From Muricauda sp. SCSIO 64092 (GTDB taxonomy: Bacteria; Bacteroidota; Bacteroidia; Flavobacteriales; Flavobacteriaceae), in assembly GCF_023016285.1 (NCBI RefSeq), contig NZ_CP095413.1, positions 3,675,001 to 3,739,000 of the forward strand: 64,000 nt of DNA, written 5' to 3'. How positions within the stretch are numbered: position 1 is the stretch's first letter; each line of letters starts with the position of its first letter. The notes beneath the pieces are model-generated. The model saw only the letters and a list, made by a program, of their open reading frames with translations. It was not told the DNA's origin and did not search any database. Below are positions 47,301 to 54,500 of the stretch, one piece after another. The position numbers and the translations under genes were made by a program.

Positions 47301-49167
47301 CTCCAAAACAAACTTTGGCTGTTCCGATGTGGGAGACAGCACGGTGACCCTTACGGCAACGGATGGCAGTGGCAACACGGCCACCTGCACCACTACGGTA
47401 ACGGTCCAGGACGTGACCCCGCCGACAGCCTTGTGCCAACAACAGGTGGTAACGCTCCAACTGGGTGCCAATGGCATGGCCATTTTGGATGCTTCCCTTG
47501 TAGATAATAATTCCAGCGATGCCTGTGGAAATGTCACCCTGAGGGTACTCCCGAGCAGTTTTACGACTGCCCATATTGGTACGAACACGGTGACCCTAAC
47601 GGTGACCGACCCCAGCGGGAACGAAAAAACCTGTACAGCGAAAGTGACCGTGGAAGATAGTACGGCTCCCACAGCCATTTGCCGGGACCTTACCGTGGAA
47701 TTGGATGAGACGGACACGGCAACGGTTGCTGCGGCGGACGTGGACAATGGCTCGTTTGATGACATTGGTGGCACGGTGACCCTTTTCTTGGACAGAACGA
47801 ATTTCACCTGTTCCGATGTGGGGGATAACACGGTGACCCTTACAGTGGGCGATGGCCACAACATGGCCAGTTGCACCGCTACGGTAACGGTCCGGGATGT
47901 GACCCCGCCGATGGCCGTATGCGAACAACAGGGGGTGACACTCCAATTGGGTGCCAATGGTATGGTGGAGCTTGATGCTTCCCTTGTGGACGATGGTTCC
48001 GGTGATACCTGTGGGAACGTTACCCTGGGTGTGTCCCCGAGCAGCTTTACGGCCTCACATCTGGGCACGAACACAGTAACCCTGGCGGTTGCCGACAGCA
48101 ATGGCAACGTCGCGACCTGTGAGACCGAGGTGATTGTGGAGGACAATACGGCTCCCATGGCCATTTGCCGGGACGTCACTGTGGAACTTATAACGGGCAG
48201 TGCAACGATCGTTGCGACGGAGGTGGACAACGGTTCGGTTGATAATAGCGATGAAACGGTGTCACTTTCCCTGGACAGGACCAACTTTGGCTGTTCTGAT
48301 GTAGGACAACATACGGTGACCCTTACCGTGACCGACACCAGTGGGAACATGGACAGCTGTACCGCCACAGTTACGGTGACCTCCTCCTTACTGGCCGTCG
48401 TTACCAATAATGGACCGATCTGTCAGGGCTCTCCCCTGCAATTGAATGAGATAAGCGGACTGGGAACTTCATGGTCATGGAGCAGTACCGGGGATGCCAT
48501 ATTCAGTGATCCTACCTTACAAAACCCGGAAGTGACCAATGTCTCGGACGGGGAAGCATTCACCGTTAGGGTCACCCTGGCCAACGGCTGTACCGGCATG
48601 GGAACCACCACGGCCTTTGTTTTGGAAGCCCCTGTCCTGGAAGCGGAGGGTGAACAGGGATTCTGTCCTTTGGACAACCCTACGGTTTCGGATTTGGTGG
48701 CCTCCGGTAACGGTACCGTACGCTGGTATCCGGACGTAGACAGCATGGTGGAACTGGAAGGCGATGTTCCCCTTGGGGACGGTACCGTCTATTACGGAGC
48801 GTTGGAGGACGAAAATGGATGTGTTTCCAATCGGGTCGAAGTCGTGGTAAGGACTGCCATGCAGGGGTGTGACGAATTACCGGGTCTGAACAAACGCGGG
48901 TTCTCACCAAACGGCGATGGAATCAACGATACCTTCTCCATTTCCTGGCTGAAGCTCGATTATCCCAATTACATCATGTCCGTCTATGACCGTAACGGCT
49001 CCCTGGTGTACAAGGGGAACATAAGCACACCGGACTGGGATGGCAGTGCAGACCGTGGCATTGTCCTGGGGGACGGCATACTGCCCAACGGGGTGTACTA
49101 CTATACCATAGATTTTGGGGACGGCATCACTCCGCCGGTTCAGGGAATCGTCTATCTTCACCGCTAA
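20383..49167 (+). CDS. Mega-adhesin: 9594-aa T9SS-secreted DUF285 and Ig-like repeat protein (adhesin 4)
   Basis: One uninterrupted frame of 28.8 kb, about 1 MDa. Signal peptide: [20 protein letters not shown]...LFAQ, then SEFITTW. Residues ~31-7095 hold 15 modules, each with a [22 protein letters not shown] beta domain, an SVDQWGS segment, a variable run of 25-aa BspA/DUF285 repeats, a SGLSxxNWD cap and an HYR/Ig-like domain. Residues ~7097-9332 are about 27 Ig-like repeats. Residues ~9338-9500 form a PKD/Ig-like pair shared with adhesin 3. Residues 9504-9594 are the T9SS type B sorting domain ([15 protein letters not shown] ... [12 protein letters not shown]). The Asp-rich loops ([11 protein letters not shown]) look suited to binding calcium. 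Likely a very long, rod-like surface adhesin. No frameshift or stop interrupts it, which argues for selection on function. The ligand is unknown. Confidence 0.97.
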   Translation: MRANYPMGLSPIFIFLICLGTSTGLFAQSEFITTWKTNNSGPSNDNSITIPATGTYDVDLGNDGTYDLFDQTGTTTVNITTYGHTAGEIQVALRNASSGTLTRIYFNNGGDKQKLLSVDQWGSSISWSNMAGAFRGCTNLEVKATDAPDLSKVTSMESMFQWCTSLTQATDLSSWNTAGVIFMQNVFNGASSFNGDIGSWNTGRVVTMAGMFEGASSFNADIGSWNTSSVWVMGLMFSGASAFDRDLGDWDLTALANGTGMLDNSGLSVDNWDATLKGWHNQDLISNTTIGASGLVYCTAGIERAELKEDNAVNFTGDSPKTSAPTARCHSGITLGFNSNGLANITNYRVDTGSSDACGIASLVISEWSFRTSGTRIVTLTVTGNSGMVSTCTTPVTVVDPATFLTTWDTTKTSDGSSDSNSITIPASGTYDVDIGHDGTYDLFGLTEPTEIDVTKYIDYGDPARNNYTAGQIKVALRNAASGNRLVEYGTLDRINFNNGGDKDKLLSVDQWGSSIAWSSMVGAFWGCTNLKIEASDAPDLSGVTDMGNMFRGCTSLTGATGFSDWNTAKVTSMRYMFSRASAFNEDVGSWDTAEVTNMEGMFSWASSFNVDIGSWNTSKVTKMNSMFETASAFDQDISFNEGTGSWNTGSVTNMNSMFNSAVAFDQDLGNWDLGALGSGIGMFANSGLSISNWDATLIGWHSQGFNNNVTIGAHLLVYCTASTQRAALISNGVNFVGDSAEATKPTARCKDAAMRLGPNASVTLDPALIDDGSSDPCGIASLSVSPSSLTGTGVKTVTLTVTDNSRRTADCTSEVTLGAYSSDNFITTWDTTKTSSDSSDSNSLRLPFGGTFDVDIGNDGSYEVTKHGGSVYRPLTIDVTTYTDPNGKNYEAGEIQVAIRSNTDGQPANGTRWSTLIRIWFDDEENDKEKILSVDQWGSTKWYNLSSAFAGCTNLDVLATDVPDLSESHMHTGGGTGLSAMFIDCKSLKGNASFANWNVSTVPNMGSMFQGANLFNQDIGSWNTSSVTNMGAMLRNATSFDHDLGNWNMQQVTRADKMLDNTGMSVDNWDATIIGWDKQNFTNTVTVGGGGLVYCKAYQERARLTLNISDSAEDDPPTTNCEEQLWLVFGDTYKATLTADDVDKDSGDACGPVSLSLSQYEFTSTGVYTVTLTVTDPNSNTATCQTTVNVGYSGTAHFVTTWDTTKSGTSTSNSITIPATGNYDVDLGNDGDYDLFNQTDEITVNVTNYTDPDGNNYAAGEIQVALRHNSDTSGLTRINFGDSSNGGDRQKLVSVDQWGTNMLWSTMEDAFYGCTNLDVKATDAPNLVNVTNMANMFDGCTSLGGITTNRFSNWNTSTVTNMDSMFKGASTFNKNIGSWDTGKVTDMANMFNGASAFNQNNIGLWNTASVDDMGYMFNGASAFNGNIGSWNVAKVTDMGYMFNSASTFDQNLGTWDLGALTNGANMLDNSGLSSDSWDTTLIGWHAEDFTTPTIGATSLTYCKAYTERAAMTNITGDSLSDAQPTAECQQEVTLRLDTNGTATLTTDLVDKGSDGCGSISLSLPQTSFTTEDIGTQTMTLTVASSNNKTNTCTTTLTVEDPTSVFVTTWDTTKSGTSNSNSITIPATGNYDVDLGNDGTYELLNQTTEITVNVTEHNYAAGEIQVAFRNAASGSGNLTGIRFALNQTDDKLKLLSVDQWGSSISWSTMEEAFLQCSNLDVLASDVPDLSNVTNMSWMFAECSSLKGTATNNFSGWNTSNVTDMEGTFSDASTFNQAIGSWDTSSVTNMKNMFSDASAFNTDIGSWNVSSVTYMDFMFRNASAFDQDIGSWDTSSVSSMWGMFNGATVFDQDIGLWNTASVTRMDGMFYKAIAFNQDISLWNTASVTNMRYLFYDATSFDRNLGHWDMAKVTNGTDMLNGSGLSVANWDATLIGWNSQGFTNAVTIGASGLTYCIATTQRSALILRGFNITDDSADTAGPVARCKTATFELGTEFTADSVDNGSSDTCGDVSLSVSPSSFTPDDLGDNTVTLTVTDPDGNTDDCQTTVTVTFRSENLFVTTWDTTESGTSNSNSITIPATGAYHVDLGNDNSFELMDQTGTTTINVTEHNYTAGEIEVAIHSADTDPLTRIYFNNGGDRRKLRSVDHWGSISWSTMEGAFHGCGNLKVKATDALDLSRVTNMSRMFRSCGSLTGTTGLSGWNVSNVTDMSNMFYSASNFNGDIGSWNVSGVRDMSEMFTGATAFNQDIGSWNTGNVTNMNTMFSAASAFNADIGSWNVAGVTDMGWMFRFAIAFDQDIGSWNVGKVTNMDNMFRAMDVFDQDLGSWDTGSVTDMSGMFAYTKAFNGDIGSWDTTGVTDMEGMFLNATAFNRDIGSWNVSEVTNMTWMFAIPNGATGTSIFDQDISSWNVAKVSNMGWMFFNASAFDQNLGSWDMGQVTTGTSMLSNSGLSVANWDATLIGWHSLDLISNVTIGASGLVYCTATVERTELEDDNTVDFSGDSSETTKPTARCKTNTLEIQLGTDGKATLDPASVDDGSSDACGGVSFSLSQSSFTPVDIGTKTVTLRVTDPNGNWAECPATVTVVDLAAFITTWDTTIDTGTSNSNSITIPAIGTYDVDLGNDGSYERTDQTGPVTINVVDENYTAGEIAVALRDAASGNGILTGIQFNNGGDRDKLLSVDQWGGISWSTMAGAFHGCSNLEVKATDAPDLNGLTNTSMANMFNGSTELTGTTSFSTWNTSKVTDMDGMFRDASAFNRDIGSWNVAKVTNMGNMFNGASAFNQDIGSWNVSKVTDMVGMFNDAGVFDQNISSWNTSEVTDMADTFAGASAFDHNIGSWNVSKVTDMGNMFNGASAFDQNIGFWDVAGVTNMAGMFDGARVFDQNISSWNVADVTAMANMFNGASAFNQNIGSWNTSQVTTMPSMFEDASAFDQNLGNWDLKKLSSGANMLKNSGLSITNWDNTIIGWENQGFTNDVTIGAYGLTYCKATAERSQLKSEGFDIVDDSPEDTAPTARCRTNALELELGTDGTATLDSASVDNGSSDACTSVDLEVDPEEFTAVDLGTNTVTLTVTDKNNNEHTCTATVVVVDPTSVFVTTWNTTLSGTSNSNSITIPATGTYDVDLGNDGSYELTDQAVSESLTLDVTDHNYTAGGVIQVALRNAVSGNGDLNRIHFNNGGDRQKLLSVDQWGSAISWSTMAGAFHGCNNMEVKATDTPDLSGVTDMSDMFNGCRVLTGTATNSFNNWNTSTVIDMSYMFDDATAFNGDIGSWNTSSVTDMNRMFQGASTFDQDIGSWNTGSVDNMSFMFDAASAFNGPIGSWNVSKVGTMNFMFRNASTFDRDIGSWNTSGLNRSAGMFSGATAFDQNLGDWYLGRLRNGNDMLSNSGLSVANWDATLIGWHRQGFTNTTNTPTIGANGLMYCVATVQRTELKSRGFNIIGDSAETTRPTAKCKAAALRLGADGTATLDAALVNDGSSDACGAVSLSVSKTEFTASNLGENTVILAVTDPNRNTQTCRALVTVEDPTNVFVTTWDTTKTGTSDSNSITIPATGTYDVDLGNDGSYELTDQTVSESLTVDVTAHNYSAGEIQVALRDAISGNGTLDGIRFNNTGDKRKLLSVDQWGSSIAWTTMAGAFYGCSNLEVLASDAPDLSKVTDMSSMFAYASAVNGDIGSWNTGNVEDMSLMFWNATAFNQDIGSWNTGKVTDMSSMFADASTFNQDIGSWNTGSVTKMDGMFFGASAFNADIGSWDTSSVTNMRFMFTNASNFNGPIGIWNTSGVTDMGNMFQRATAFDQNLGGWDLEKVINGVGMLNGSGLSIESWDATLIGWYGQDFENDVTISASGLVYCKAYTERAALTLNILYDSAETNLPEALCKQRVVLQLDANDEATLTTGDVDNGSSDDCLGEGDTITLSLSKTDFTASDLGANMVTLTVKDPNNNTNTCETTVNVRKDDPASVFVTTWDTSSGNSITIPATGTYDVDLGADGSYELTDQTDETTVNLTNHTADKIQVALRNAASGNGNLTRIWFNNGGDRLKLLSVDQWGSSIAWTTMAGAFYGCSNLEVLASDAPDLSSVTDMSSMFAYASAVNGDIGSWNTGNVEDMSLMFWNATAFNQDIGSWNTGKVTNMRSMFNGATAFNQNISSWNTSEVTDMVSMFTGASTFDQDLGNWDLAKLTNGGGTNMLNGSGLSVANWDSTIKGWYNKGYHNASQYPNFPTIGASGLEYCNAVDERKAFDTNNRITGDGAETDSPEALCKQLVVLQLDANDEATLTTGDVDNGSSDACTNVSFGLSKKDFTASDLGAHTVTLTVTDGNNNTSTCDTTVNVWEDDPASVFVITWDTSSSNSITIPAMGTYDVDLGNDGSYELKDQNGTITIDVTQYNYTAGEIQVALRNAASGNGGLTRIAFNDRGDKGKLLSVDQWGSSISWTTMAYAFWGCSNLDVLATDVPDLSSVTSMANMFAYCISLKGTVMDNFSGWNTSGIQNMSGMFAGTESFDQDIGSWNTSKVTDMSYMFYEAVVFNQNLGSWDVSNVNKMREMFSTAIAFNGDIGSWNVGNVSDMYEMFYYAESFNQNISGWDVGSVADMDGMFYRAITFNADIGPWNTSNVTDMGNMFNGATNFHGNIGSWDTSKVTDMASMFVSAIAFNRDISLWNTGGVENMREMFWNATAFNQDIGSWNTSNVTNMELMFGVSSRVTSSSTFNQDLGSWNVAKVTDMESMFQNATVFDQDIGSWDVAKVTDMNAMFSGASVFNRYIGDWNTSGVEDMRDMFQNATAFDQNLGGWNLEKLTNGGGMLDGSGLSMDSWDNTIIGWHEQDLNNTSTIGASGLVYCEAAIQRAALTFTITGDSPQIPEPTAACKEATIRLGANGTATLDPDLVNDGSDGCGISLGLSKTSFDTTDLGDNTVTLTVTDPDGNTASCDTKVTVVAYPTTVFVTTWDTTISSSSNSNSITIPATGVYDVDLGADGSYELTAQTVTGSLTVDVTTHNHTAGEIQVALRNASSGNLTRIHFNDGGDKEKLLSVDQWGSSIAWTNMENAFYGCSNLEVKATDTPDLSALTNTGMANMFNGCISLTGKTSFSNWNTGKVTDMQGMFEGASAFNGSIGSWDTSKVTDMGKMFYGAYVFDQDLGLWNTSEVTHMGYMFADAEIFDQDIGSWDTSKVTNMESMFHDTWYFDQDLGSWNTSEMTNMARMFDSASFNQDIGSWNVSKVTNMYNMFYGANYFDQDISGWNVGSVANMEGMFHEAQDFDRDIGSWDTSNVITMQSMFKKASAFNGNIGSWNISKVNNMYAMFESAIAFDQDIGSWNTSEVDDMGNMFGGAEIFNQDISSWNVGGVANMEGMFESAYNFDQNLGEWELGALTNGANMLDGSGLSVDNWDNTIIGWYNKGYHDASQYPNFPTIGASGLVYCRATTQRAELNITGDSRSTTIQPIARCKEATIQLGANGTATLDPDLVNDGSDGCGISLGLSKTSFDTTDLGDNTVTLTVTDPGGNSSDCMAEVTVVRYPATEFVTTWDTSSGISFTIPATGTYDVDLGADGSYELLDETDGTTVTLTGHTADNIQVAIRNAVSGNGNLTRIHFNNGGDKDKLLSVDQWGSAMAWTNMENAFYGCGNLKVEATDAPNLNALTNTSMANMFNGCSSLTGDTSFSNWNVADVTDMGYMFYGARTFNGDIGSWNTSKVTDMGHMFYSARAFNGSIGSWDTGEVTTMKRMFSSDGNQNNKITFNQDIGSWNTSEVTDMEGMFNGASAFNGNIGSWDTSNVTDMGNTFDGASAFNGNISSWNVAKVEDMGNMFNGASTFNGAIGSWSTGNVTDMNSMFAGASAFNGNISSWNVAKVEDMGDMFNGASTFNGNIGSWDTEEVTDMAGMFSGATTFNGPIGAWNVAKVGDMGDMFNGASAFNGNIGSWDTGAVTDMGGMFSGASSFNGTIGAWNVSKVEDMGNMFTSASTFNGNIGSWDTSNVTDMEGMFSGAGAFDRNLGEWDMGALTNGTDMLDNSGLSVANWDATLIGWEGRGLSNTPTVAVGAYGLVYCRAYYERAALIGNSLNITGDSKAGTQPTAGCQQQAVELELGATGTATLDPALVDAGSDGCGITLALSKTDFGATDLGDNTVTLTVTDPDSTTKICTATVTVLGTDPTSVFVTTWDTTKSEGNSNKNSIVIAASGTYDVDLGNDGSYELTDQNGTITVDVTKHNHTAGEIQVALRNAHSGNGTLDGISFSLFSGAFFDREKLISVDQWGSAISWSTMASAFSGCSNLEIKATDAPDLGSVSSMSNMFNSCTKLKGNTSFSGWNTSKVEDMTGLFNGAIIFNADIGSWNVANVTNMGSMFRSAEAFDQDIGSWNTGQVTNMFSMFRFASVFNQDIGSWETGSVANKQWMFDDATAFDQNLGKWDLGQLTNAIGMLDDSGLSMANWDATIIGWHGEGFHETPAFTIGADGLVYCTATDERAAFGLNIIDDGPEKIDPTPQCKAATIYLGTNGTATLEASLVDNGSSDACGDVSFSLSQTTFTASELGDNTETLTVTDPNGNEDTCTATVTVVDDTNPTASCKNVTVQLSAAGSVTIAAGDVDGGSSDNSGTVSLSLDTDTFAAVGTYTVTLTVTDGSGKTADCDATVTVVAYPTTVFVTTWDTSNTTSFTIPATGTYDVDLGADGSYELTDETDGTTVVLTGHTADRIQVAIRNAVSGNGNLTRIHFNNGGDREKLLSVDQWGSSISWSTMEDAFNGCSKMDVLATDAPDLSTVTSMHNMFHSCITLKGTTDFSNWNTSKVTDMASMFSGASAFNGNIASWNVAKVEDMGNMFSGASAFNGNITSWNTVKVEDMGNMFNGAVAFNGNIGSWNTGEVTDMSDMFNGASAFNGNIASWNTVKVADMGNMFNGAVAFNGNIGSWNTSEVTSMANMFNGAVAFNGNISSWNVAKVADMGNMFTGASAFNGNIGSWDTSEVTDMGGMFSGASSFNGAIGPWNTAKVGDMANMFDGASAFNGNIGSWDTSGVANMAYMFQNASAFDRNLGEWDLGALTNGTDMLDNSGLSVANWDATLIGWEDQGLSNTPTVTVGAYGLVYCRAHYERAALIGNSLNITGDSKAGTQTTAVCQQQAVELQLGSDGTATLTAEDVDAGSDGCGITLGVSKTSFDADDLGDNTVTLTVTDPDSTTKACTATVTVGDNTLPTPSCKDISVQLGAAGSATITTSDIDNGSSDNSGTTVSLSLDKTSFGCSDLGDNTVTLTVTDSSSNSDSCAAVVTVEDKAEPSPRCQDITVQLDTSGSATITTSDVDNGSSDNCGSVTLALSTIDFGATDLGDNTVTLTVTDPSNNSKTCTATVTVGDSTLPSPSCKDISVQLGTSGSATITTSDIDNGSSDNSGTAVTLSLSKTSFGCSDLGDNTVTLTVTDTSSNSDSCTATVTVEDKTAPTPGCRDISVELGASGSATIVAADVDNGSSDTCSSVTLAVSTTSFGTNDLGDNTVTLTVTDTSSNSDSCTAVVTVEDNMAPTPSCKDITVQLDALGSATIATSDIDNGSSDNSGTTVSLSLDKTIFGCSDLGDNTVTLTVTDGSNNSDSCTAVVTVEDKTAPAPSCQDTSVQLGASGSATITTSDVDNGSSDNCGSVTLAVSTTSFGANDLGDNTVTLTVTDTSSNSDSCTAVVTVEDNMAPTPSCKDITVQLDALGSATIATSDIDNGSSDNSGTTVSLSLDKTTFGCSDLGDNTVTLTVTDASSNSDSCTATVTVEDKTAPTPSCRDITVELGASGSATIVAADVDNGSSDTCGSVSLSVSLNSFTAIGDNTVTLTVTDGSSNSDSCTAVVTVEDNMAPTPSCKDTSVQLDALGSATIATSDIDNGSSDNSGTAVTLSLDRTSFGCSDLGDNTVTLTVMDSSSNSDSCTAVVTVEDKTAPTPSCQDTTVELDTSGSAMITTSDADNGSSDTCSSVTLALSTTSFGANDLGDNTVTLTVTDTSSNSDSCTAVVTVEDNMAPTPSCKDTSVQLDALGNATIATSDIDNGSSDNSGTTVSLSLDKTTFGCSDLGDNTVTLTVTDTSSNSDSCTATVTVEDKTAPTPSCRDITVELGASGSATIVATDVDNGSSDTCSSVSLGVSLNSFTAIGAETVTLTVTDGSGNSDSCTATVTVEDNMAPIPSCQDITLELDASDSATIATSDIDNGSTDNSGTTVSLSLDRTSFGCSDLGDNTVTLTVTDASNNSDSCTAIVTVEAVPKAFCKAAAIRLDVNGTANLTADLVDDGSYVACGSVILGVSPNSFTTIGAETVTLTVTDGSNSDSCTATVTVLSNTDPIASCQDITVELDTTGSATITAADVDNGSSDNSGILTLSLDRTSFGCSDVGDNTVTLTVEDDHNNTDSCTAVVTVEDKTAPTPGCQDTTVELDASGGATIATSDVDNNSSDACGIATLGLSRSNFDTTHLGDNTVTLTVRDNNGNTNSCTAVVTVDDRTAPAPSCRDITIQLDALGNATIATSDIDNGSSDNSGTVSLSLDRAGFGCSDLGNNTVTLTVRDSSGNSDSCTAVVTVQDITQPTVICKNALEIELESNGMATLTTDDVDNGSSDACGISLSLSQASFGASDLGDNTVTLTVTDGSSNSDSCTTTVTVEDKMVPVPSCRDITAQLDAAGSATVVAADIDNGSSDNSGAVSLSLDKDTFGCSDVGQRTVTLTVEDGSNNMDSCTATVTVQDVTQPTAVCQQQAITLQLGTDGTATLTTDLVDNNSSDACGIASLNLSLSSFDTTHLGDNIVTLTVRDSNGNTNICEATVIVEDITVPKAECQDVTVELDLSGIATIAITDIDNGSSDNSGTVSLSLDRTGFDCSDVGQHTVTLTVTDTSNNSDTCTATVDVGNNTFPTPNCLDISVELDDTGSATIVAADVDSGSSAACGSVTLDLSQDSFDTTHLGDNTVTLTVRDNNGNTDSCTATVTVEDKTAPTPSCRDIAVELDATGNTTIAAADVDNGSSDNSGTAPALSLSKTNFGCSDVGDSTVTLTATDGSGNTATCTTTVTVQDVTPPTALCQQQVVTLQLGANGMAILDASLVDNNSSDACGNVTLRVLPSSFTTAHIGTNTVTLTVTDPSGNEKTCTAKVTVEDSTAPTAICRDLTVELDETDTATVAAADVDNGSFDDIGGTVTLFLDRTNFTCSDVGDNTVTLTVGDGHNMASCTATVTVRDVTPPMAVCEQQGVTLQLGANGMVELDASLVDDGSGDTCGNVTLGVSPSSFTASHLGTNTVTLAVADSNGNVATCETEVIVEDNTAPMAICRDVTVELITGSATIVATEVDNGSVDNSDETVSLSLDRTNFGCSDVGQHTVTLTVTDTSGNMDSCTATVTVTSSLLAVVTNNGPICQGSPLQLNEISGLGTSWSWSSTGDAIFSDPTLQNPEVTNVSDGEAFTVRVTLANGCTGMGTTTAFVLEAPVLEAEGEQGFCPLDNPTVSDLVASGNGTVRWYPDVDSMVELEGDVPLGDGTVYYGALEDENGCVSNRVEVVVRTAMQGCDELPGLNKRGFSPNGDGINDTFSISWLKLDYPNYIMSVYDRNGSLVYKGNISTPDWDGSADRGIVLGDGILPNGVYYYTIDFGDGITPPVQGIVYLHR
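20473..41670 (+). repeat. Fifteen DUF285 modules of the mega-adhesin
   Basis: Module starts, taken from the (F/L)(V/I/L)(T/I)TW motif, lie at about nt 20473, 21592, 22858, 23976, 25197, 26553, 28146, 29661, 30963, 32253, 33384, 35184, 36918, 38811 and 40263. Lengths range from about 1.1 to 1.9 kb because the number of 75-bp (25-aa) DUF285 units differs. Modules 10, 11, 13 and 15 have a shortened first strand (WDTSS type). Module 14 is followed by two Ig-like domains instead of one. Confidence 0.9.
37620..38330 (+). repeat. Near-identical tandem DUF285 doublets in module 13
   Basis: Pairs of 75-bp units recur at ~150-bp spacing. The sequence for [20 protein letters not shown] at ~37720 returns almost base for base at ~37863, and variants follow to 38220. 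Unlike the diverged repeats elsewhere in the gene, these look recently amplified. A similar zone is in module 15 (40735-41400), with [20 protein letters not shown]. Confidence 0.85.
41671..48378 (+). repeat. Array of about 27-28 Ig/HYR-like repeats in the mega-adhesin
   Basis: Units of ~78-82 aa (~235-245 bp) with the skeleton PxPxC(K/R/Q)DIxVxLxxxGx[11 protein letters not shown], then [26 protein letters not shown]. Two classes are visible. One has SSDNSG with a cysteine later in FGCSDLG; the other has SSD(T/A)CG and no later cysteine. They alternate strictly in the centre and less regularly near both ends. Confidence 0.9.
42841..44760 (+). repeat. Higher-order ~480-bp tandem repeat inside the Ig-like array
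   Basis: The 20-mer GTGACGGTCGAGGACAACAT recurs at 42841, 43324, 43801 and 44284, i.e. every 477-483 bp, with long near-identical stretches behind each copy (GATGCCCTGGGCAGTGCAAC and others). Each period encodes one Ig-like repeat of each class, so the doublet is the unit that was duplicated. Confidence 0.9.
48892..49164 (+). other. T9SS type B C-terminal sorting domain of the mega-adhesin
   Basis: Residues 9504-9594: [12 protein letters not shown], then a [20 protein letters not shown] strand pair, PDWDGSA, and [15 protein letters not shown] to the end. This is the 'gliding motility-associated C-terminal' (CHU_C) domain that directs cargo to the T9SS. The corresponding segments in the paralogues start at nt 2861, 9686 and 16165 and are nearly superimposable. 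Confidence 0.9.
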
Positions 49168-49270
49168 AAATGAACAGGTACGGAACCTCCAAAAAAGTTA
49201 AACATGAAAGCAAAGATGCACGAATCGCTCTTGGCACTGGCACCCTGATGTTTTTGCCACTACTTCATAA

Positions 49271-49764
49271 TTAAACGGAACCATTTTTTCCCTTTTGCGT
49301 TCCATAATTCGGATTGAACCAGGCCATATGCAATGGGGTTTCAAATTGTGATTCCGTAATAGGCATTTTGTCTTTTGACATCCTTTGTTTATGAAACCAA
49401 GACTGGTATAAAACCTTACATTGCGCTCATTATGCTCGTGGGTGTACAATTCGATTGTTTTAATGGAGGGCACGTCATACTTCACTTTACCCAGGAAACT
49501 CCCGAAAAGTCTTCTTCCAACTCCTTTGCCTTGGCTGTCCGGGTCAACGAGGGTTGTTACATCCGTTGGCATATGTTGAAAAGCATGGATTTTTGGGGTA
49601 TATGCATGAATTTCCCCCACAATTTTCCTACTGATTGTTGCAATGAGGATGCGCCCATTTTCAATGGACCAGGTCAATAACTCAGTGATATACCCCTGAT
49701 CAATCCCATTTTCAGAAATTTGCACTCCTTCCCGGGCAAGTAATAAATTGAGGTTGTTGACCAA
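49271..49764 (-). pseudogene. Broken GNAT N-acetyltransferase (5' truncated and frameshifted)
   Basis: The minus-strand frame encodes the core of a GNAT enzyme: REGVQISENGIDQGYITEL, IVGEIHAYTPKIHAFQHMPT, the acetyl-CoA loop DPDSQGKGVGRRLF and IELYTHEHNERNVRFYTSLGF. Two defects show. First, a TAA (49768-49770) stops the frame just before the core, so the N-terminal strand and helix are missing and only a TTG is available as a start. Second, at the T run 49366-49369 one base appears to be lost: in the next frame the protein continues MPITESQFETPLHMAWFNPNY, the expected family C-terminus, to a TAA at 49271. The unshifted frame instead runs to 49198 with unrelated residues. The left boundary given is the ancestral stop. 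Confidence 0.75.
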
Positions 49765-49774
49765 TACTTAAGCA

Positions 49775-50284
49775 TCATTTCCCCAATTGTTTTATAGCCT
49801 TCCTCATCAATTTAAGGCCCCAGTCGTAATGACTGGAGGTGCAACTTACAAAGTATGCTCCCATGGCATTATTGCCCGTCCACCCATACCTGCGGCGTTC
49901 GAATAGTTCATCGTTGGCATGCCCATCCACAAGTGCCATAATGTCCCTATGGGATTTTTCAAGAAGTGCTTTGGCCTCATTTAAGGGTGTTTCGTTGTAG
50001 CGCTCCCATATTTTACGGTTCAATTGTGGGATTTCCCGCCAATTGTAGGCTTTGGAAGGGATATCGGGCTTTTCCCCGCGCATCCCCACCGTGTACCATT
50101 CCAGTACCATCAAATGCCAATGGTGCAGGTGGGCCAGAATGTCCCGGATATTGCGGTTCATGGTGCCATTGGGAAACTCGCAGTGCTGTACTTCAAGAGG
50201 GAGACCATTGATGTAGTCCATAAGTTTGTTATAGTTTTTCTCCCCTAGGTCTTGAAGGTCCTTTTTGGTTTGGGGTCTGGCCAT
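49775..50284 (-). CDS. ClbS/DfsB-family four-helix bundle protein (DUF1706), 169 aa
   Basis: MARPQTKKDLQDLGEKNYNKL at the start, NRNIRDILAHLHHWHLMVLEWY (residues ~42-63) and the C-terminal SSHYDWGLKLMRKAIKQ match the ClbS/DfsB (DUF1706, DinB-like fold) family, about 165-175 aa long. The founding member ClbS protects against the genotoxin colibactin; most homologues have no known substrate and act in the cytoplasm. The stop lies 10 nt before the remnant GNAT frame, so the deletion that trimmed the acetyltransferase reached almost to this gene. Confidence 0.85.
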   Translation of the reverse strand: MARPQTKKDLQDLGEKNYNKLMDYINGLPLEVQHCEFPNGTMNRNIRDILAHLHHWHLMVLEWYTVGMRGEKPDIPSKAYNWREIPQLNRKIWERYNETPLNEAKALLEKSHRDIMALVDGHANDELFERRRYGWTGNNAMGAYFVSCTSSHYDWGLKLMRKAIKQLGK

Positions 50285-50473
50285 GGGATATTCGTATTTT
50301 TATGGTTGAACTTGTCGCTAGGTTGCCATAGTGTCCTATTCAAAAATAGCCATTGGCCCTATCATCTTAAACCTGTGAGAATGGGAAAAATGGAATGGGA
50401 ACCGGATTTAGCAAGATTGGACAAGTGAGGGTTATGGGGCAAAACCCATTTTTGTACATACAATGCTATTGGA

Positions 50474-51331
50474 ATGCATCCTACCACCAAGAAATCCCAC
50501 CAAAAATCCTTGAACAGGGCCATTGATTATATCAATGATCACCTGAAGGAGTCCATCGACTTGAATACCCTTACTGAGGTATCCAACATTTCAAAGTACC
50601 ATTTCCATCGGATTTTTAAGGCCCATATTGGGGAGTCGGTAGCGGCCTATGTTACCAGGATACGTTTGGAAAGGGCGGCCCAACACTTGCAAACATCCAA
50701 AATGTCCCTGATCGAGATTGCCGCAAGGGTAGGGTATAGGTCCCAGTATTCCTTATCCAAGGCCTTCAAGAAGCATTTTGGGATGGCGCCCTCCAAATTC
50801 CGGAAAATGGAGATTTACGCCCTTACGCCCAATGACCATGTGAAGGCTAAAGCGGGTGAATTGCATCCCGTAATACGCACTGTTGGGAGCTTTTATCTTG
50901 TCTACATCCGCATCATAGCAAAGTATGGATCCTCGAAGGAGTATGATCGGGCATGGTACAGGCTGTTGGAATATGCCCAGGAAAAAGAAGTGTTGAATGA
51001 CCGTACGGAGTACCTGGGGCTTAATTTTGATGACCCGGCCATTACCAAGGATGAGCAGTGTCGGTTCTATGCCTGCATTACCGTGGAGGAACCCTTAAAA
51101 CCAGAAGGCGAGTTTGGTTCATTGTTCGTGGAAGGCGGGAAATATGCCATTTTTACCCATAAAGGCCCTTACTCAGGGCTCCATGGTCTCTACCAAAACA
51201 TTTGTTTCGATTGGATTCCCAAAAACGCCATTACGTTTGGAAAGGGAGTTTCGTTTGAAAAATATTTGAACAGTCCTGATGAGGTATCCCCAGAGGAGCT
51301 GATTACTGAAGTCTTTATTCCAATCCAATAG
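50474..51331 (+). CDS. AraC-family regulator with GyrI-like effector-binding domain, 285 aa
   Basis: N-terminal double helix-turn-helix (residues ~12-112): INDHLKESIDLNTLTEVSNI, YHFHRIFKAHIGESVAAYV, then IEIAARVGYRSQYSLSKAFK and the family end motif GMAPSKFRK. The C-terminal half (about 125-285) is a GyrI-like/AraC_E_bind effector domain, with EEPLKPEGEFGSLFVEGGKYA and FTHKGPYSGLHGLYQNICFDW. This HTH-first order is that of Rob/SoxS-like drug-sensing activators, which bind hydrophobic compounds in the GyrI cavity. It is the only plus-strand gene in the right quarter, divergent from the ClbS-like gene (189 bp apart) and convergent with the azoreductase. Target genes are not evident. Confidence 0.9.
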   Translation: MHPTTKKSHQKSLNRAIDYINDHLKESIDLNTLTEVSNISKYHFHRIFKAHIGESVAAYVTRIRLERAAQHLQTSKMSLIEIAARVGYRSQYSLSKAFKKHFGMAPSKFRKMEIYALTPNDHVKAKAGELHPVIRTVGSFYLVYIRIIAKYGSSKEYDRAWYRLLEYAQEKEVLNDRTEYLGLNFDDPAITKDEQCRFYACITVEEPLKPEGEFGSLFVEGGKYAIFTHKGPYSGLHGLYQNICFDWIPKNAITFGKGVSFEKYLNSPDEVSPEELITEVFIPIQ

Positions 51332-51372
51332 AAGCCAATTCACCAGGACCCCGTTCTATTCCTGGGGTTGTA

Positions 51373-51987
51373 CTAAAGCTTGTCCATAAAGGCGTCGATT
51401 TTAGCATTTACCTCTTGAATCGCCATTTTTCTTGCTTCCGGGCCGTAAAAATCCGTAGGTTCAATGTTCATAAAGGTGATGTCCGTTATTCCAAGAAAAC
51501 CGAAAATCAAACTTATATAGGGTTCAACAAAGTCCATGGCCTTAGTGGCTTTGTCTTTGTATGAGCCGCCCCTACTGTTGAGAACCACAACTTTAAGATT
51601 CGTTACCTGACCGTGAAATCCGGTGTCATCGGCCACAAAAGTTCGGCCCGAGCGAGAGATGTGATCGATATAGGACTTAAAAACGGAAGGTATTCCGAAA
51701 TTGTACATGGGAAGGCCCAGAACCATCAGGTCCGCTTCAAAAAGACGGTCGACCAATTTGTTGGACAGCGCCAACACTTTTTTGGTTTCAGTGGTATGTT
51801 CATCCATGGGAACATACATGGCCTGTGCATAGTCCTGGCTAATATGGGGTGGCGTATCCACCGCCAGGTCCAATCGGTCTATTTCAATGGAGTGCCTTTT
51901 TCTGAGCTTATCAACAAATGCCTGTGATAGTTGTCTTGAAACCGAACCCTTATGTCTTAGGCTACAATCAATGTGAAGTACTTTCAT
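51373..51987 (-). CDS. FMN-dependent NADH-azoreductase-like flavoprotein, 204 aa
   Basis: A flavodoxin-like fold enzyme expected to reduce azo or quinone substrates with NAD(P)H. Seen: MKVLHIDCSLRHKGSVSRQL (phosphate loop for FMN), LMVLGLPMYNFGIPSVFKSY (the PMYNFxIPSxxKxxID signature), and LNSRGGSYKDKA. The start at 51987 is preferred over the longer frame to 52113 because it begins exactly where azoreductases begin, and because its ATG overlaps the TGA of the upstream gene by four bases (translational coupling). Length matches the family (about 200 aa). Confidence 0.88.
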   Translation of the reverse strand: MKVLHIDCSLRHKGSVSRQLSQAFVDKLRKRHSIEIDRLDLAVDTPPHISQDYAQAMYVPMDEHTTETKKVLALSNKLVDRLFEADLMVLGLPMYNFGIPSVFKSYIDHISRSGRTFVADDTGFHGQVTNLKVVVLNSRGGSYKDKATKAMDFVEPYISLIFGFLGITDITFMNIEPTDFYGPEARKMAIQEVNAKIDAFMDKL

Positions 51988-52454
51988 TTTTGAATATTTT
52001 GGGATGTTCTTTTTCGCTTTTCGAATTTTTTTAGGACGTTCGCATAAGCAATGTCCAGTAGTTTTTCCAAGGTTTTCAATTGGTTTTTGGAAGGATTGTT
52101 CATGGCCACCCATCCCATCCAGGCGTATACAGGATGGGGCATCAAGGTTTGTAGGGAAGTGAAATCAAGGTCAATGTCCACAACACCCCCTTTGGGCGCT
52201 CGTTTTGGAGTAGGGCCAAACAGTTTTTGATATCTGCTTTTTCCAATACCTATACTTATCCGGTAGGTTCCGTTCCTTTCCAAGTGGGACGCCTTATCAT
52301 TGGGGCCGTCATTTTCCTTGATCGTGGTGAAATAAATCCCCTTGGGCAATAGGCCAGTGGGATTGTAGAAGAAACTTCGTTCTCCATAGGTATCGGTCAC
52401 AACAATATCGCTATAGTTGTTCAATATCCATTTTTCAAGTTCAGGGACGGTCAT
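51984..52454 (-). CDS. DUF6194-like protein, 156 aa
   Basis: Begins MTVPELEKWILNNYSDIVVT. It contains ERSFFYNPTGLLPKGIYFTT, a RISIGIGKSRYQKLFGPTPKR basic segment and HPVYAWMGWVAMNNPSK, the tryptophan motif I associate with DUF6194. No catalytic residues can be named. A four-base ATGA overlap with the azoreductase places it first in a two-gene operon, so the two probably act in the same stress response. Confidence 0.6.
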   Translation of the reverse strand: MTVPELEKWILNNYSDIVVTDTYGERSFFYNPTGLLPKGIYFTTIKENDGPNDKASHLERNGTYRISIGIGKSRYQKLFGPTPKRAPKGGVVDIDLDFTSLQTLMPHPVYAWMGWVAMNNPSKNQLKTLEKLLDIAYANVLKKFEKRKRTSQNIQK

Positions 52455-52457
52455 GGG

Positions 52458-52481
52458 CTTCGCATTACGATTGGTGCGAAG
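52458..52481 (-). promoter_or_regulatory. Palindromic operator candidate in front of the DUF6194-azoreductase operon
   Basis: CTTCGCA and TGCGAAG are perfect 7-bp arms 10 bp apart, ending 3 bp before the start codon (52454). In coding orientation the distal arm overlaps TAACTTCG, one mismatch from the -7 consensus TAnnTTTG. A dimeric repressor bound here would block transcription. The regulator is unknown. Confidence 0.5.
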
Positions 52482-52586
52482 TTATCGGTGTTGGGTGACA
52501 ACCCTATGTCAGCCGTGTTGTCATTTTTTCCAACTTTTTTAGTTAGGTGTTTTTTATCGTATTCTACACCTTAACTATTTTGAATA

Positions 52587-53258
52587 TCAATACTGCAACG
52601 TATTGTTGGCGATTAGTTGTAAAAGCTCTTCTTCCACTCCTTTACAAATGACAACACTATTATGCGTACAGTTTTTTAATCGTATGGGGTTAAAATTGTG
52701 TATGCTGATGGAAGTTGGTTTCAGTTCTTTTGACAGCAACAGGGTCAGCATCTCCAGAGCGGCCTTTGCCGTGGAGTACCCCGTCATTTGATAGTCGGCA
52801 TAACAAAAGCCCTTGTCTTTCATCTTTTCAATTTCCCCCAGCGAACTGGATACATTGACAATGATTGCATTTTCGCTCTTTGACAAAAGGCCATGTAGAC
52901 CTTGGATGGTGCGTATCACCGAAAAGAAGTTTTCTTCGAAGAGTTCTTTTACCTCTTCTATCTTTAGCTCATTGATTTTTTGACCAAATCCATTGGCTAT
53001 TTCAGCATTGTTTATAAGTACATCGAGCTTTCCATGAGCGCTTTCGATGTACTGGCTGAGCCTGTCCACACTTTGCTGATCGGTGAAGTCCATTTTGAGG
53101 AGTTTGATGCCATGGAGGTCCGTTTTTTCCAGTTCTTGATGACTTTTTCCCTTGGCCCCCAATATGACCTCATACCCTTGATTTTGCAAAATGGTTGCAA
53201 AGGTCTTTCCCATTCCATTTCCCGCCTCGGTAACCAAAGCAATTTGACGCTTTTCCAT
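52587..53258 (-). CDS. SDR-family oxidoreductase with atypical nucleotide-binding glycines, 223 aa
   Basis: The start at 53258 (MEKRQIALVTEAGNGMGK) puts the first Rossmann strand at the N-terminus; the longer frame to 53336 adds an unlikely extension. The catalytic triad region is intact: S138/S139 in VNVSSSLG, Y161 and K165 in YSTAK. However, the usual TGxxxGxG has Glu at position 11 (TEAGNGMG) and the NNAG motif is NNAE (E86), so cofactor binding may differ from classical SDRs. It lies downstream of the AraC gene on the same strand (85 nt) and may be co-transcribed from the operator at 54422. Substrate unknown. Confidence 0.85.
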   Translation of the reverse strand: MEKRQIALVTEAGNGMGKTFATILQNQGYEVILGAKGKSHQELEKTDLHGIKLLKMDFTDQQSVDRLSQYIESAHGKLDVLINNAEIANGFGQKINELKIEEVKELFEENFFSVIRTIQGLHGLLSKSENAIIVNVSSSLGEIEKMKDKGFCYADYQMTGYSTAKAALEMLTLLLSKELKPTSISIHNFNPIRLKNCTHNSVVICKGVEEELLQLIANNTLQY

Positions 53259-53343
53259 AGTCCTATTTTTAAACACTACAAATTTCCGAATAGAATTAAA
53301 GAAAAAATAACCACTTTCCACTACAAAATGGCACAAATGTTAA

Positions 53344-54234
53344 CTATAGGGACTGCCTGAACTTATTGGGCGTGGTGCCGCTGTACTTCTTGAAGAAACG
53401 TGTGAAGTGTGTCGGTTCCTGAAAGTTGAGTCGATAGGCGATTTCCGCTACGTCCAAGGTTGTAAAGGAAAGCATGGTCTTGCTTTCCAGAAAAACGCGT
53501 TGTTGTATGATATCCTTGGCGGTCTTACCGGTGATTTGTTTTATGGTGGTGGTTAGGTAATTGGGGGTCACATTCAGCTGTTGCGCATAATCTCCGACAT
53601 TTTTTGAATCGACGTAGAGTTTGTCCACCAATTGCTGGAATTTTTGGGTAAGCACCTGTCCTCTGGATAAATGACTTTCGGTGGTCTTGTACCGCTCGTA
53701 AATGGATTTGCAGTTATAGAGTACCGATGTCAACATGCCCTGTAACATCCTTTCCTGGTACGGATGGGGGTTTTGAAATACGGAATGCATCCGTTGCATG
53801 TCCACCTCCAGCGATTGCTGTTCTTCGGGGGTCATTAGGAATACACTGTTTTCAGAGAGCTTTAAAAAAGGGAATTCCCCCGTTAGATCGGGAATGGATT
53901 TTGAAATAAACTCCTTTCGGAACTGAATATGATATCCAGTGGATTCAGCATCCCGAAACCAGGAGAACACCTGACCGGGAACCACGAACCACAACGGCAA
54001 TTTTTCCAGTTTCACGGCATTGGTATTCAGATTTATTTGACTATTGCCCGTATTGCTGAGAATTCCAATTTGGTAAAATCCCTGACGGTAGGGAGGCATA
54101 CACTTTCTTGTGGTTGGTTCCAAGGATTCCAGCGTAAAAATATCGAACCCGGGAATATGGCTGCGATGATCGTATCCCGTTGCCTGGTGAAGATCATTAC
54201 TGGTTTCGAATACCGGAATTTCCTTTTTGGCCAT
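53344..54234 (-). CDS. AraC-family transcriptional regulator, 296 aa (probable efflux activator)
   Basis: The start at 54234 (MAKKEIPVFETSNDLH) was chosen over the 54255 alternative. The N-terminal ~170 residues form a cupin-like sensor region (WFVVPGQVFSWFRD, HIQFRKEFI). The C-terminal ~100 residues carry the two-HTH AraC DNA-binding domain: NVGDYAQQLNVTPNYLTTTI, then DVAEIAYRLNFQEPTHFTRF and SGTTPNKFRQ at the end. It sits between the 30-aa membrane ORF and the SDR, all minus strand. The three bipartite direct-repeat sites in this window, one of them upstream of this cluster, are the best candidates for its operators, implying control of the RND pump and itself. No other AraC gene is close to those sites. 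Confidence 0.9.
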   Translation of the reverse strand: MAKKEIPVFETSNDLHQATGYDHRSHIPGFDIFTLESLEPTTRKCMPPYRQGFYQIGILSNTGNSQINLNTNAVKLEKLPLWFVVPGQVFSWFRDAESTGYHIQFRKEFISKSIPDLTGEFPFLKLSENSVFLMTPEEQQSLEVDMQRMHSVFQNPHPYQERMLQGMLTSVLYNCKSIYERYKTTESHLSRGQVLTQKFQQLVDKLYVDSKNVGDYAQQLNVTPNYLTTTIKQITGKTAKDIIQQRVFLESKTMLSFTTLDVAEIAYRLNFQEPTHFTRFFKKYSGTTPNKFRQSL

Positions 54235-54280
54235 ACTTAAAAATAGCAATTTCAAGTTAAGTTGAAGCTACTTTTTCCTT

Positions 54281-54373
54281 CTAAATAATATCACTTACCA
54301 GCGCAAAGCCTGTGACCATAATGACAACCGATACTGTTAAATAAAGCAATGTAATTAAAACGAACTTTTTCAT
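54281..54373 (-). CDS. Small hydrophobic membrane protein, 30 aa
   Basis: ATG at 54373, TAG at 54281. MKKF is followed by a ~22-residue hydrophobic stretch (VLITLLYLTVSVVIMVTGFAL) and a short VSDII tail: a minimal single-pass membrane peptide with a positive N-terminus. It lies 46 nt upstream of the AraC gene and is the first frame after the operator/promoter at 54394-54459. It is too short for routine gene callers. Possibly a leader or accessory peptide of the efflux system. Family not recognised. Confidence 0.5.
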   Translation of the reverse strand: MKKFVLITLLYLTVSVVIMVTGFALVSDII

Positions 54374-54393
54374 GATTTCTAAAATTTATACCA

Positions 54394-54459
54394 CAAAGTT
54401 CAGTCTAAAGCCCCCTTTTTTGTTAACCTAAAACGTATCGAAAATGACCAAAATCTAAT
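54394..54459 (-). promoter_or_regulatory. Bipartite AraC-type operator plus promoter, site A
   Basis: On + the order is CAAAGTTC (54394-54401, complement of -7-like GAACTTTG), 20 bp, GTTAACC (54422-54428), 15 bp, ATGACCAAAATCTAAT (54444-54459). Spacings are the same at sites B and C. Within the site, (A/G)ACC-AAA half-sites repeat directly 21 bp apart (two helical turns). It drives the 30-aa ORF/AraC/SDR cluster. Confidence 0.7.
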
Positions 54460-54500
54460 CTAATTTGGCGAGTGGTGCATTGGTCTTCAAAGCACCCCAA

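Noticed and set aside
41592..48407. Long antisense open frames (up to 1161 codons on the minus strand)
   Set aside because: They mirror the repeat periodicity of the sense gene and give low-complexity repeats (e.g. [11 protein letters not shown]) without family features; expected from GC-rich repeated codons with few T-first antisense stops.
51331..51373. Possible bidirectional terminator between the AraC/GyrI and azoreductase genes
   Set aside because: The CCAGGA/TCCTGG stem is only six pairs and neither strand has a T run.
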